DNA from: an uncultured Planktomarina sp.
Lineage (GTDB): Bacteria > Pseudomonadota > Alphaproteobacteria > Rhodobacterales > Rhodobacteraceae
Assembly: GCA_905182425.1 (NCBI GenBank)
Contig: CAJJBP010000023.1
Location: 22,973 to 86,972 of the forward strand
Length of the DNA stretch: 64,000 nt
Reading direction: 5' to 3'
The notes beneath the pieces were generated by a model, which had not been told where the DNA came from, searched no databases, and saw only the letters and a program-made list of their open reading frames with translations. The position numbers and the translations under genes are program-made. Shown one piece after another: positions 50,470-60,339 of this stretch (its first letter is position 1; each line of letters begins with the position of its first letter).

Positions 50470-51287
50470 TGGAATTGTATGTACTGTTACCAGTCTTCAT
50501 TAGTTTGATGGTTATAGGTGCTTTCGCTGGCTTTTTGGCAGGGTTGCTCGGTGTTGGGGGAGGAATCGTTTTGGTTCCTTCTTTTTTCTACGCATTTAAG
50601 TATCTTGGATTTGATGGGCCTCAACTCATGCAGGTTTGCCTTGGAACTTCGCTTGCAACGATCGTTGTGACTTCAATCAGATCCACTCAAAGTCATAATA
50701 AAAAAGGTGCGGTAGATTGGGATATTTTAAGGGGTTGGGCGCCAGCAATTGGTTTAGGAGCTATTGTAGGTGTCGCCTTAGCCGCGAACTTAGAATCTTT
50801 AGTCCTACAGTTAATTTTCGGTATTCTTGGCGGATGTATTGGACTTTATTTGACGTTTGGAAACCATTCGTGGGCATTGGCTGAAAAATTACCAATAGGC
50901 CGACTACGCTGGATTTTGGGGTCAGCATTGGGTGGATTATCTGTATTGTTAGGTATCGGGGGGGGGTCACTGGGGGTCCCATTTATGTCTATTTATCGCG
51001 TGGATATTCACCGGGCTGTTGCAACGGCTGCTGGATTTGGTCTCGCAATAGCTGTACCTTCGGCTTTTTTATGGGCATTTGTGAAAGTTGAAGCTCCAAT
51101 TTTGCCTTGGACATTAGGAGCTATAAATATCCCGGCATTTTTACTAATTATTCCGATGACTTTCATGTTTGCGCCGTTGGGGGCCAACGTAGCGCACCGT
51201 ATGGACGCCCGTCCTCTAAAAAGGCTTTTTGGGGTTTTCCTACTCATCGTTGCGACCAATATGGTTAGGACTGCATTATGGGGCTGA
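50469..51287 (+). CDS. TauE/SafE-family sulfite/organosulfonate exporter
   Basis: 272-residue inner-membrane protein with about eight helices. It has the N-terminal AGFLAGLLGVGGGIVLVPSF repeat motif and the second-half copy GGLSVLLGIGGGSLGVPFM. Members export sulfite, sulfoacetate or related anions made during organosulfur breakdown. Substrate not determined here. Coupled to dusA (TAATGG) and to the next gene (10-base overlap). Confidence 0.9.
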   Translation: MELYVLLPVFISLMVIGAFAGFLAGLLGVGGGIVLVPSFFYAFKYLGFDGPQLMQVCLGTSLATIVVTSIRSTQSHNKKGAVDWDILRGWAPAIGLGAIVGVALAANLESLVLQLIFGILGGCIGLYLTFGNHSWALAEKLPIGRLRWILGSALGGLSVLLGIGGGSLGVPFMSIYRVDIHRAVATAAGFGLAIAVPSAFLWAFVKVEAPILPWTLGAINIPAFLLIIPMTFMFAPLGANVAHRMDARPLKRLFGVFLLIVATNMVRTALWG

Positions 51288-52072
51288 CAGATTTTAAAAA
51301 TAGGGGTTGGGTGAAGTTCAAAGCAGAAAAATCAATGTTGCGATGGCAAAAATATGTCCAACCAATTGCAGAAGAAATATCGTTTGATCCGAAACAAAAA
51401 AGAGAGTGGCTGCGACACGGCAATACTTGGTTCGCCGGTGTTAATATTTTGAAAAATGATAAAGATGGGCGTTTCAATGGTGGCCCCAGACTTGAAGGGA
51501 CAGTGGTTCAGTTTCTGACTGACCTGCACGGACCGCTTGCTTTGGATCATGGCCAATTATCGATCATATATCCAGGTTATCCTATTTTTGACGGTTCAGA
51601 GAGCGAAGCGGCCCATAGGTACCGATCTGCTCGGGATGGAGCACATGTGGATGGGATTCTTCCAATAGGTCCAGATCGAAGGCGGTTTGTGCAAGAGCCC
51701 CATCAATATGTACTCGGAATCCCACTGGTTGAGGCTTCGTCAGATGCGAGTCCAATGGTGATTTGGGAGGGTAGCCATCATATCATAAGGGAAGCATTCA
51801 GATGTGCTTTCAAGGATAAGCCTATGTCTGATTGGTTAAAAATTGATGTAACCGAAGCATATCATAAGGCTCGTAAACGGTGTTTTGAAAAATGTCGTCG
51901 TGTGGCGATTTACGCACAATCAGGTGAAAGCTATGTAATACATCGATTAGCTCTACACGGTATTTCACCATGGAACAAAAAGGCTAAGGCCCCAGACTGC
52001 GGCCGCATGATTGCTTATTTTAGGCCGGAAGGGCGGGCCGGCGATTTGGGGGATTGGTTAAATGGCTACTGA
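51278..52072 (+). CDS. Hypothetical protein, 2OG-Fe(II) oxygenase-like
   Basis: 264-residue soluble protein. AHVDGILPIG gives an HxD pair near residue 124, and a distal histidine lies in IHRLALHGISPW about 100 residues later, followed by an arginine in GRMIAYFRPEGRAG: the HxD...H...R arrangement of phytanoyl-CoA-type 2-oxoglutarate oxygenases. MVIWEGSHHIIREAF also fits that fold. I do not know the substrate. The ATG lies within the TauE end, so it is translationally coupled. Confidence in the gene is high; in the function, moderate. Confidence 0.75.
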   Translation: MGLTDFKNRGWVKFKAEKSMLRWQKYVQPIAEEISFDPKQKREWLRHGNTWFAGVNILKNDKDGRFNGGPRLEGTVVQFLTDLHGPLALDHGQLSIIYPGYPIFDGSESEAAHRYRSARDGAHVDGILPIGPDRRRFVQEPHQYVLGIPLVEASSDASPMVIWEGSHHIIREAFRCAFKDKPMSDWLKIDVTEAYHKARKRCFEKCRRVAIYAQSGESYVIHRLALHGISPWNKKAKAPDCGRMIAYFRPEGRAGDLGDWLNGY

Positions 52073-52121
52073 TTGCCTGATATTTTTAAGTTAGGTTTTT
52101 GTCGAAAGTTGAATTATTAAT

Positions 52122-52355
52122 TTATGCTAAGCGCTTATTTCTGCCGCCACGGCGTTTTTGCAGTCGAGGCGCCCGGCTTGGCAATTCCTGCATGATCTTT
52201 TGGCGTGCGTCCGTACTTAGTTGCGACCAAATACCAATTTCATCGATAGAACGAAAACATCCGACACAAATACGTTCAGCAGGATGTATGGAACACAGTT
52301 TTATGCACGGGCTGTCTATTTCCTTACGTTTCCACACGCCATCGATATCATTCAT
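52122..52355 (-). CDS. DUF1289 small cysteine-rich protein
   Basis: 77-residue protein. Four cysteines in [19 protein letters not shown] match the DUF1289 pattern, probably a zinc or Fe-S site, followed by [13 protein letters not shown] and a basic C-terminus ending RRGGRNKR. Function unknown. The ATG at 52355 overlaps the ruvX stop as ATGA; an earlier in-frame ATG at 52376 is less likely. Same transcript as ruvX and ccmI. Confidence 0.88.
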   Translation of the reverse strand: MNDIDGVWKRKEIDSPCIKLCSIHPAERICVGCFRSIDEIGIWSQLSTDARQKIMQELPSRAPRLQKRRGGRNKRLA

Positions 52356-52828
52356 TTTTGCATCCGAATATTGCAAGCGCGATCAAGAGCCCCCTGCAAG
52401 ATATAACCTGCTGCAACATGATCGATAACCTCGGCGCGACGTTTGCGAGATGTATCCGCCTCTAAGAGTACTCTTTCTGCCGCCACGGTTGATAGTCTTT
52501 CATCCCAAAACCCGATAGGAATGTTAGTTAAAGTGGAAAGATTACGTGCGAAGGACCTTGTCGATTGGCACCTAGGTCCTTCAGAGCCATCCATGTTGCG
52601 TGGCAAGCCCAAAACCACAGCTCCAATTTCACGATCTACTATAATGTCCAAAAGTTCTTTGGCGTCTTGTGTAAATTTTTTACGTTTTACCGTTAATAAC
52701 GGTGTAGCTGAGCTTAGAAGGCGATCTGACACAGAAACTCCTATGGTTTTAGTTCCTAAATCAAGACCCATCCAAGAACAGTTTTTTAACGCAGCATTAG
52801 TTAATAGTTCAATATCATCTGTTATCAT
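52352..52828 (-). CDS. ruvX: RuvX/YqgF-family putative resolvase or rRNA-processing nuclease
   Basis: 158-residue RNase H-fold protein. It shows [16 protein letters not shown] (first catalytic aspartate), [31 protein letters not shown] and the terminal aspartate in [12 protein letters not shown]. Implicated in Holliday junction cleavage and in 16S rRNA 5' end processing in E. coli. Full length, with four-base coupling to both neighbours. Confidence 0.93.
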   Translation of the reverse strand: MITDDIELLTNAALKNCSWMGLDLGTKTIGVSVSDRLLSSATPLLTVKRKKFTQDAKELLDIIVDREIGAVVLGLPRNMDGSEGPRCQSTRSFARNLSTLTNIPIGFWDERLSTVAAERVLLEADTSRKRRAEVIDHVAAGYILQGALDRACNIRMQK

Positions 52829-54019
52829 GGTGTAATACCGGCGTCTTTGGCCGCTTTGTTTAATTTATTTAGATCTTCAATACTATTTGAGAAAAGTGCT
52901 TTGGCTTCATTCCAAATTTTGCGCGAGGTCTCAGGCTGTCCTTGAACGGAATAGGCGATAATAAGCTTCGCCCAGTCGGTGGCTGGCCCCCCTTGCGATG
53001 CTAATTTTTCTGCCAGGCCTGAGACCATTTCATTGATCATTATTTTCTGGTCCTCTGCACTCAGTTCAGACAGACTTTTGTAGTCTTCATAGGTTGGCCC
53101 TTTTGCTGCAGGGGGCGTATAATTTACCCCTGAAATAAATGCTAAATCCAATATTACTGCTCTAATGAGCGAGATATACGACGCACTTTCAGGACCTTCT
53201 TCCAAAAGTTGGCGCCACATATTAAAGGTTATATCTGGTCTCCCCAGCTGTTGATGTTGTAGCCCGATATAAAAGCGGGCTTGTGGATTATTTGGGTCCA
53301 GATCCAATGCTTTGCGAAGTGCAATCTCAGCTTCAATTGAGATATAATTATCTGCTGCTAAAACCAATAACTCAGCGAACTCGTACCAATCAACTGATCC
53401 AGCCTCTTCACCTTTTATGTCCAAAACTTTAGCTTTGGATTTATAAGCATTTTTGAAAAAGCCAAAGTGAGCTTCCCAGTTTACAAGAAATTCTAATCCC
53501 TTGATATCATTTGGATTAGATTCTACGGCTGCGCGCAAATCGTATAGCAGTGGAAGGTTTTCTGGGTCCTTGGTAAGTACATCGAGAGTTGCCTCTGCCT
53601 CTGCCTCTGCCTGGGATAAAAGCTCCGTGCGCTTCGTTTCGGCTTGATCATAACGAAATGAAATTGGCACATCAGGAAAGTTGGGCTGGCCAATTTTTAA
53701 ATATGAGGCACCACCAATCAATGCTGCTAAAAGTAAATATGCTATCAAAGACCATTTTTCTGTTGAGTATCGTAAATCTTTTTACATTTTTATTGGTCTT
53801 CTCGACAGATATCATACGCCGGCCTACCTCTGCGCGCATATCATGGTATTCCGCCTCGCTCACTGCTCCCTTTAACCGGTCGTGCTCCAAACTTTTGAGC
53901 TGCTCGCCATATACATCTAATGGATCCATCTGAAAATTCTGTCGCGACTGTAACATGCGTCGGATGAGTAATGCTGCAAGTCCGAGGATGAGCACAAATA
54001 TAGTTGCTGTAATTAACAC
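52825..54019 (-). pseudogene. ccmI: CcmI, cytochrome c biogenesis protein, interrupted by one +1 frameshift
   Basis: Membrane chaperone that presents apocytochrome c to the heme-ligation machinery. The first frame (54019 to about 53784) encodes an N-terminal helix (LITATIFVLILGLAALLIRR) and the coiled segment YGEQLKSLEHDRLKGAVSE. The second frame (from about 53778) continues DLRYSTEKWSLIAYLLLAA, the second membrane helix, and the periplasmic TPR domain (ALDLDPNNPQARFYIGLQHQ). Removing one base from the five-T run at 53779-53783 (five As on the coding strand) joins them into about 397 residues, the family length. No other damage. Error or recent mutation are both possible. Cotranscribed with ruvX. 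Confidence 0.85.
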
Positions 54020-54187
54020 CGCGGTTTCCTATGATGTGGCCAACAGAAGGCATCGGTTGAGTCTCTGAAGAAATGCTCTACCTCGAAAAAAAGGATGTCG
54101 CAATAATTTCAACTTAAGACGCTCATAGAGCTTAACTTTACGTGGGATCATAGATAACAGGCTCAAGCGCTATGGAGAGATTCTGAG

Positions 54188-55432
54188 ATGAAACGTTATT
54201 CAGTATTTGCAGTCGCCCGAGAAGCAATGCGTCAGCATAGCGGTTGGGGCCGCGCATGGTCTAATCCAGAGCCAAAAACATCCTATGATGTTATAATTAT
54301 AGGAGCAGGCGGACATGGGCTTGCGACTGCCTATTATTTGGGAAAAAACTTTGGAATTACCAATCTTGCCGTGATAGAAAAAGGTTGGCTTGGTGGTGGT
54401 AATACTGGGCGTAATACAACGATTATTAGATCAAATTATCTACAAGATGCATCTGCGGCCCTTTATGAAAAATCTCGTTCGTTGTATGAGAACCTCAGCC
54501 AAGATTTAAACTATAATGTAATGTTCAGTCCTCGTGGCGTTATGATGTTGGCGCAAACTCAGCATGAAATCCGCGGATATCAACGAACCGCGCACGCGAA
54601 TTCGCTGCAGGGCGTCTCGACGGAGTTCATTGGCCCTTCTAGGGTCAAAGAGCTCTGCCCAATTATGAATATTGATGGTCCTCGCTACCCTGTTCTTGGT
54701 GCCCTTTGGCAGCCACGCGGTGGCTCGGCTCGGCATGATGCCGTTGCTTGGGGCTACGCTCGCGCATGCTCTGATATGGGTATGGATATATTGCAGCAAA
54801 CTGAGGTGATGGGGATTAGACAAAAAAATGGAAATGTTGTTGGCGTCGATACCACCCGAGGAAATATCGCCTGCAAAAAACTGGGCATGGTTGTTGCGGG
54901 GCATGCATCAGTTGTGGCCGAAATGGCTGGGTTTAAACTTCCGTTAGAATCGGTGCCTTTGCAGGCGTTAGTGAGTGAACCTATCAAGCCTTGCATGGAT
55001 GTGGTCGTGATGGCCAATACAGTTCACGGATATATGAGCCAATCTGACAAGGGCGAAATGGTTATAGGAGGAGGGACAGATGGGTACAACGCGTATACTC
55101 AACGTGGATCGTTCCATCACCTTGAAGAAACTGTTCGTGCTTTAATTGAAACATTTCCTATGGTCTCACGTCTCAAAATGCTACGCCACTGGGGTGGCAT
55201 TGTGGACGTTACAGGTGACCGTTCGCCAATTTTAAGTAAAACGCCACTTGGAAATACTTTCATCAACTGTGGTTGGGGGACGGGTGGCTTTAAAGCAATT
55301 CCCGGATCAGGTTGGGGATTTGCTGAATTAATGGCAAATGGCGAAAGCCCGCTGACAGCGGGGTTTGGTCTTGATCGTTTCCGTGTCGGTCGCTTCATTG
55401 ACGAAAGCGTAGCAGCGGGGGTTGCACACTGA
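54188..55432 (+). CDS. soxB: Sarcosine oxidase subunit beta
   Basis: 414-residue FAD/FMN-binding subunit of heterotetrameric sarcosine oxidase, which converts sarcosine, THF and oxygen to glycine, 5,10-methylene-THF and hydrogen peroxide. FAD motif DVIIIGAGGHGLATAYYL, then NTGRNTTIIRSNYL, and the C-terminal NCGWGTGGFKAIPGSGW. N-terminus RYSVFAVAREAMRQHSGWGR is typical. First gene of soxBDAG. The 168-base upstream gap carries the promoter, which I cannot pinpoint. Confidence 0.95.
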   Translation: MKRYSVFAVAREAMRQHSGWGRAWSNPEPKTSYDVIIIGAGGHGLATAYYLGKNFGITNLAVIEKGWLGGGNTGRNTTIIRSNYLQDASAALYEKSRSLYENLSQDLNYNVMFSPRGVMMLAQTQHEIRGYQRTAHANSLQGVSTEFIGPSRVKELCPIMNIDGPRYPVLGALWQPRGGSARHDAVAWGYARACSDMGMDILQQTEVMGIRQKNGNVVGVDTTRGNIACKKLGMVVAGHASVVAEMAGFKLPLESVPLQALVSEPIKPCMDVVVMANTVHGYMSQSDKGEMVIGGGTDGYNAYTQRGSFHHLEETVRALIETFPMVSRLKMLRHWGGIVDVTGDRSPILSKTPLGNTFINCGWGTGGFKAIPGSGWGFAELMANGESPLTAGFGLDRFRVGRFIDESVAAGVAH

Positions 55433-55505
55433 TGTTCAGCCTTTTCAACACTATAAGTGATAATGACTACATTACGTTTTATTGGGCCTTAATGGGATTT
55501 CAAAA

Positions 55506-55835
55506 ATGCTAGTCTTAAATTGCCCGTACTGCGGACTTGATAAAGATGAAACCGAACTGTCTGCAGGTGGTGAAGCACATCTGAAGCGTTTTGGACCTGG
55601 ATCATCTGATGAAGATTTTGAGGGCTACCTCTTTGAGCGAACAAATCCAAAAGGTTTGCATTTTGAACGTTGGAGATGCGCTTTTGGTTGTGGAAAGTGG
55701 TTTCATGCCGCCCGCTGCACCGCCACTCTTGAGGTCTTTGGGACTTATAAGGCTCAAACTCTTGAGCCTCCAAAGGTGATAAAAGACGTTATTACTACAA
55801 AACGTCCTGGTTGGTCTTGGAGAAATTTCTCATGA
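55506..55835 (+). CDS. soxD: Sarcosine oxidase subunit delta
   Basis: 109-residue zinc-binding subunit. It starts MLVLNCPYCGLDKDETEL and has the second part of the zinc site in FHAARCTATLEVFGTY; AHLKRFGPGSSDEDF and GYLFERTNPKGLHFERWRC are family blocks. The ATG at 55506 is chosen over an in-frame ATG at 55482 because it matches known SoxD N-termini. Located between soxB and soxA as usual. Confidence 0.95.
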   Translation: MLVLNCPYCGLDKDETELSAGGEAHLKRFGPGSSDEDFEGYLFERTNPKGLHFERWRCAFGCGKWFHAARCTATLEVFGTYKAQTLEPPKVIKDVITTKRPGWSWRNFS

Positions 55836-55902
55836 CATTTCAATATCTGCAAATAGTTTTTTCTTTGGGCCATATATCTAGTCGCGTTATCGGAGCCGAG
55901 AA

Positions 55903-58900
55903 ATGAGTGTACGTTTAGCAAACCAAGGTCGTCTTATTGATCGAATGAGACCCTTAAGTTTTTCTTTTAACGGCCAAAAAATGCAGGGTTACCACGGCGA
56001 TACGTTAGCGGCTTCTCTACTCGCCAATGACCAGATGCTTATGGGTAGATCTTTTAAATACCATCGGCCCCGTGGCGTTGTAGCGTCAGGTGCAGAGGAG
56101 CCAAATGCTTTGATGAATTTGGGCTCTGAGGGACATTTTGAGCCTAACGCTCGAGCAACAACAACAGAAACCTTTGAAGGCCTATTAGCCACATCTCAAA
56201 ACCATTTTCCAAGCCTTGAGTTTGATATCGGTGCGGTCAATTCTAAATTGGCCAGATTTCTTCCTACGGGTTTTTACTATAAAATGTTTATCCACCCACG
56301 TTCTTTCTGGAAACACATTTATGAGCCAATTATCCGTAAATCAGCGGGCCTAGGTAAAGCACCTAAAGCCCGGGATGCGGATAAATATGAGCATTACTAT
56401 CACCATTGTGAGGTGTTAGTTGTCGGTGGTGGTATCGCAGGTTTGCAAGCGGCTGAGTCAGCCGCTGCAGCCGGTGTGCGTGTTATGTTGGTTGAGCAAA
56501 CTGCACATTGGGGCGGCCGTGCGCCTGTGGACGGTGTAATTATTGACGGTGCACCTGCAGATGAGTGGATCAAATCAACCATCGCTAAACTCTCATCAAT
56601 GACTAATGTCGTTGTAAGAAATCGCACACAAGGCTCAGGAATCTACGACCATGGTTATGCGTTGGCGTACGAGCGTGTTGCGGATCACACACCCAGAGAT
56701 CAGCGTCCACGTCACCGTCTGTGGCGAGTGCGGTGCAAGCAAATCGTGACTGCAACTGGAGCGATTGAACGACCATTATCGTTCGCAAGAAATGATATTC
56801 CAGGCGTTATGCTCGCGAGTGCTGTGCGTGATTATTTGGTTAATTATGGTGTGTCTGCGGGTGACCGTACTGTTGTTGTAACCAATAATGATGATGCATA
56901 TCGCACAGCTTTGTTTCTGAAGTCCGCGGGGCTGGATGTACCTGCGATCATTGATGCGCGGGCCGAAGGTGGTGGTGAATTGATGGCGCAAGCTATTGCA
57001 GCTGGTATTCGAGTCGAAACGGGGCGGGGGATTGCTAAAGTTAAAGGCGGTAAACGTGTAACGGCGGTAAGCCTCTGCGCTCAAGTGGGCGAAGGCTCTG
57101 AAATTGAGGAGATCCCCTGCGATGTTGTTGCGATGTCCGGTGGTTGGTCGCCAGTTGTACATCTTTGGTCACATTGTGGTGGCAAACTATTTTGGGATGA
57201 TGCGAAAGCTATGTTTCGACCAGATGTCAATAAGCCGCCTATTGGTTCAAACGGAGAAGGTTTTGTGATTGTTGCTGGTATTGCAAGTGGTCATTTGCGC
57301 AGTGCGGAGGTCATACAGGATGCTGGACAAGCTGGTCTCACCGCAGCCGAATTGGTTGGTGGTAAAAAGGCCAAGGATACTAAGCTGCCTGATGCACAGG
57401 ATGCGAAGGAGGCGGCAATGGAACCTGTTTGGCTTATGCCGCACGGGGCCAGCTATAAGCTGCGATCGAAGGCTTGGTTAGATTTCCAAAATGATGTAAA
57501 AGTCAGTGATGTTCAATTGGCAGCGCAAGAGGGTTTTGAGAGCGTGGAGCATGCAAAGCGCTACACCACCCTGGGCATGGCGACAGATCAGGGAAAACTT
57601 TCTAATATAAACGGGTTAGCAACTCTTTCTGAAGCTCTTAATTCTGATATACCAAGTATTGGGACGACAACTTTTCGGCCACCTTATACCCCAATTTCAA
57701 TGGCATCTTTGGCTGGCGAAGCACGTGGTGAACTATTCCAGCCGGTACGAAAAACACCGATGCATAATTGGCATGATGCACATGGCGCTGATTGGGAGCC
57801 TGTAGGTGGTTGGAGACGCCCTTATGCATATATTCAAAATAGTGAAACAGTAGATCAGGCTGTGCACCGTGAGGTAATCAATACTCGGGAAAACCTGGGA
57901 ATTTTGGATGCATCTACCCTTGGTAAGATTATTGTAAAAGGTCCAGACGCTGGAAAATTTCTGGACATGATGTATACAAACATGATGTCCAACTTGAAGC
58001 CAGGGCGCTGCCGTTATGGCTTGATGTGTTCGGAAAATGGCTTTTTGACTGATGATGGCGTAGTGGCGCGGGTTGATGAACAAACTTGGCTGTGCCACAC
58101 AACATCAGGCGGTGCTGACCGTATCCACACCCACATGGAAGAATGGCTTCAAACCGAATGGTGGGATTGGAAAGTTTGGGTGGTTAATGTTACCGAACAG
58201 CTGGCTCAAGTCGCTGTTGTCGGTCCGAACGCACGCAAGGTTTTAGAAAAATTAGGTGGCATGGATTTGTCGACTAAAACACTTCCATTTATGGCGTGGG
58301 CAGATGGTGAAATAGGCGGCTTCAGCTGTCGAGCTTACCGGATCTCATTCTCTGGCGAATTGTCTTATGAGATTGCAATTCCAGCTAATCGAGGTTTGGA
58401 TTTCTGGAAAATGGTGGTTGAGGCTGGAGCTGAATTTGGAATTAATCCATACGGCACTGAATGTCTTCACATTTTGCGTGCCGAAAAAGGCTTTATTATG
58501 ATTGGCGATGAGACTGATGGTACGGTTATACCGCAGGATTTGGGCCTTTCATGGGCAGTTTCAGAGAAAAAAAGATGATTTCTTGGGTAAGCGGGCTCAA
58601 AAGCGATCGTTCATGGATAATCCGGACCGTTGGCAGTTGGTTGGCCTTGAGACACTTGATGGTTCAGTTCTGGAAGATGGTGCTTATGCGATAGCAGAGG
58701 GCAAAAATGCCAATGGCCAGACCAATACTCAAGGACGCGTAACTTCGACTTATCACTCTCCGACATTAGGTCGGGGAATTGCTATGGGGTTGGTGCAAAA
58801 CGGGCCAGACCGTATGGGGGAAGTTATTTCTTTCACAAAAATAGGTGCGTCTCCAGTTAACGCTAAGATTGTGCATGTAGTTTTCTATGATGTAGAAGGG

Positions 58901-58918
58901 GAGAAACAAAATGTCTGA
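55903..58918 (+). pseudogene. soxA: Sarcosine oxidase subunit alpha, interrupted by one +1 frameshift
   Basis: Large subunit with an N-terminal 2Fe-2S-ferredoxin-like segment (residues about 15-110), a nucleotide-binding domain (EVLVVGGGIAGLQAAESAAA, about 167-186) and a C-terminal folate-binding GcvT domain (about 620-1000). The first frame ends at 58578 with LGLSWAVSEKKR. The other frame continues as KKDDFLGKRAQKRSFMDNPD, then LVGLETLDGSVLEDGAYAI to the end at 58918. Dropping one A from the seven-A run at 58567-58573 gives one protein of about 1004 residues, the normal size. Apart from this the gene is intact. Subunit gamma overlaps its end by eight bases. Confidence 0.9.
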
Positions 58919-59477
58919 TAGTCAGCCAGAGGGATATGTTGGTCTGCACCAATTGCGTGGATTGAGCATGTTAACGCTGCGAGCAAATTTGTCTGCAACC
59001 AAAATTAAGTCTGGTATTAAGAAAGCCACTGGTTTGGATTTTCCAAAACATGGTATGCATACGTCAAATGGAGCTAAATCCTTGGGATGGATGTCGCCGG
59101 ATGAGCTTTTGATCATTGTAGACTCTGATGAATGTGTTCAAACGATTGAGAATCTCAATAAAGCTTTGGTAGGTCAGCACATATTGTTGGAAGATATGTC
59201 CGACGCTAGGGCGATGTTCCGGTTAAGTGGCAAAAACATCCGGGAAGTTTTGGCAAAGCTAGTACCATTCGATACCAGTCATTCAGGTTTCGCAGTTGGG
59301 AGCCTTGTTAGAACACGGTTTGCACAAGTTGCTGGGGCGGCCTTTATGACTTCAAACGATACAGTAGAACTGATGTGTTTTAGGTCCGTCCAAGACTACG
59401 TTTTTGGACTTTTACAAGAACGCATCGCAACCTGGTTCAGAGGTCTTTCAATAGCTGTCAGTCTCAAAAAAAATTGA
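58911..59477 (+). CDS. soxG: Sarcosine oxidase subunit gamma
   Basis: 188-residue subunit of unclear biochemical role needed for the complex. It shows LTLRANLSATKIKSGIKKAT, SLGWMSPDELLIIVD, MSDARAMFRLSGKNIREVL and the C-terminal VELMCFRSVQDYVFGLL, all typical. Eight-base overlap with soxA. Last gene of the operon; sodB follows after 92 bases. Confidence 0.93.
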   Translation: MSDSQPEGYVGLHQLRGLSMLTLRANLSATKIKSGIKKATGLDFPKHGMHTSNGAKSLGWMSPDELLIIVDSDECVQTIENLNKALVGQHILLEDMSDARAMFRLSGKNIREVLAKLVPFDTSHSGFAVGSLVRTRFAQVAGAAFMTSNDTVELMCFRSVQDYVFGLLQERIATWFRGLSIAVSLKKN

Positions 59478-59569
59478 CCTAAATTGTGTAATGGCCATTT
59501 TGTTCAGTTAAGATCCCGCGTATAGGTGGGGGAATATATCCAATAATCAACGATGAAAGGATTGCTCTT

Positions 59570-60169
59570 ATGGCTTTCTCACTTCCCGACCTTCCTTACG
59601 CACACGATGCGTTAGCCTCTCAAGGCATGTCAGCTGAAACCCTGGAATTTCACCATGACCTACACCACAATGCTTACGTAACTAATGGAAACGCCGCTAT
59701 TGCTGGAACCGAGTGGGAAGATAAATCTTTAGAACAGATAATTATTGGAACCTATGATACGTCTTCAATTGCTCAAAATGGTATTTTTAACAATTTAAGT
59801 CAACTTTGGAACCACAACCAATTTTGGGAAATGATGAGTCCTGGCCAAAGCAAGCTTCCGGGTGAGCTTGAAGCGGCATTAACTGAAAGCTTTGGATCTT
59901 TTGCTAACTTTAAAACAGCTTTCTCTGCCGCGGGTGCTGGCCAATTTGGGTCAGGCTGGTGCTGGCTTGTACGCAATGCCGACGGCTCACTTGCCGTTAC
60001 AAAAACTGAAAACGGTGTAAATCCTTTGTGCTTTGGTCAGACAGCTTTGCTTGGATGCGATGTTTGGGAGCATTCTTACTATATTGATTTCCGCAATAAG
60101 CGTCCAGGTTATTTGTCAAATTTTCTTGATAATTTGGTGAACTGGGAAAATGTTGCTAGTCGGATGTAA
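59570..60169 (+). CDS. sodB: Iron superoxide dismutase
   Basis: 199-residue Fe/Mn superoxide dismutase. Metal ligands: His in EFHHDLHHNAYV, His in LSQLWNHNQFW, and Asp plus His in CDVWEHSYYIDFRNKRP. The glutamine of the SQLWNH segment and the absence of a glutamine in the TENGVNPL loop indicate the iron type. Start SLPDLPYAHDAL is typical. Placed after the sarcosine oxidase operon, whose reaction makes hydrogen peroxide. Confidence 0.95.
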   Translation: MAFSLPDLPYAHDALASQGMSAETLEFHHDLHHNAYVTNGNAAIAGTEWEDKSLEQIIIGTYDTSSIAQNGIFNNLSQLWNHNQFWEMMSPGQSKLPGELEAALTESFGSFANFKTAFSAAGAGQFGSGWCWLVRNADGSLAVTKTENGVNPLCFGQTALLGCDVWEHSYYIDFRNKRPGYLSNFLDNLVNWENVASRM

Positions 60170-60201
60170 GGTTTTATCCGTATAAAATAACTCTAAAAAT
60201 A

Positions 60202-60230
60202 GGCCCACTGAAGATTTTTTGGTGGGTCTT
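60202..60230 (+). terminator. Probable terminator after sodB
   Basis: GGCCCACT (60202-60209) pairs with GGTGGGTC (60221-60228) with two wobbles. Only two Ts follow directly, but the stem sits 32 bases past the sodB stop and the loop is T-rich. Confidence 0.6.
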
Positions 60231-60339
60231 ATCAATTTCCATCTGAGACTTTTCCGTACCCAGAGCCTTGGTATTGTAAGTGACGATTTTGAATGATTTA
60301 AATTTTATTTTTGTTCCCTAATTTTATAGTAGGAACTAC

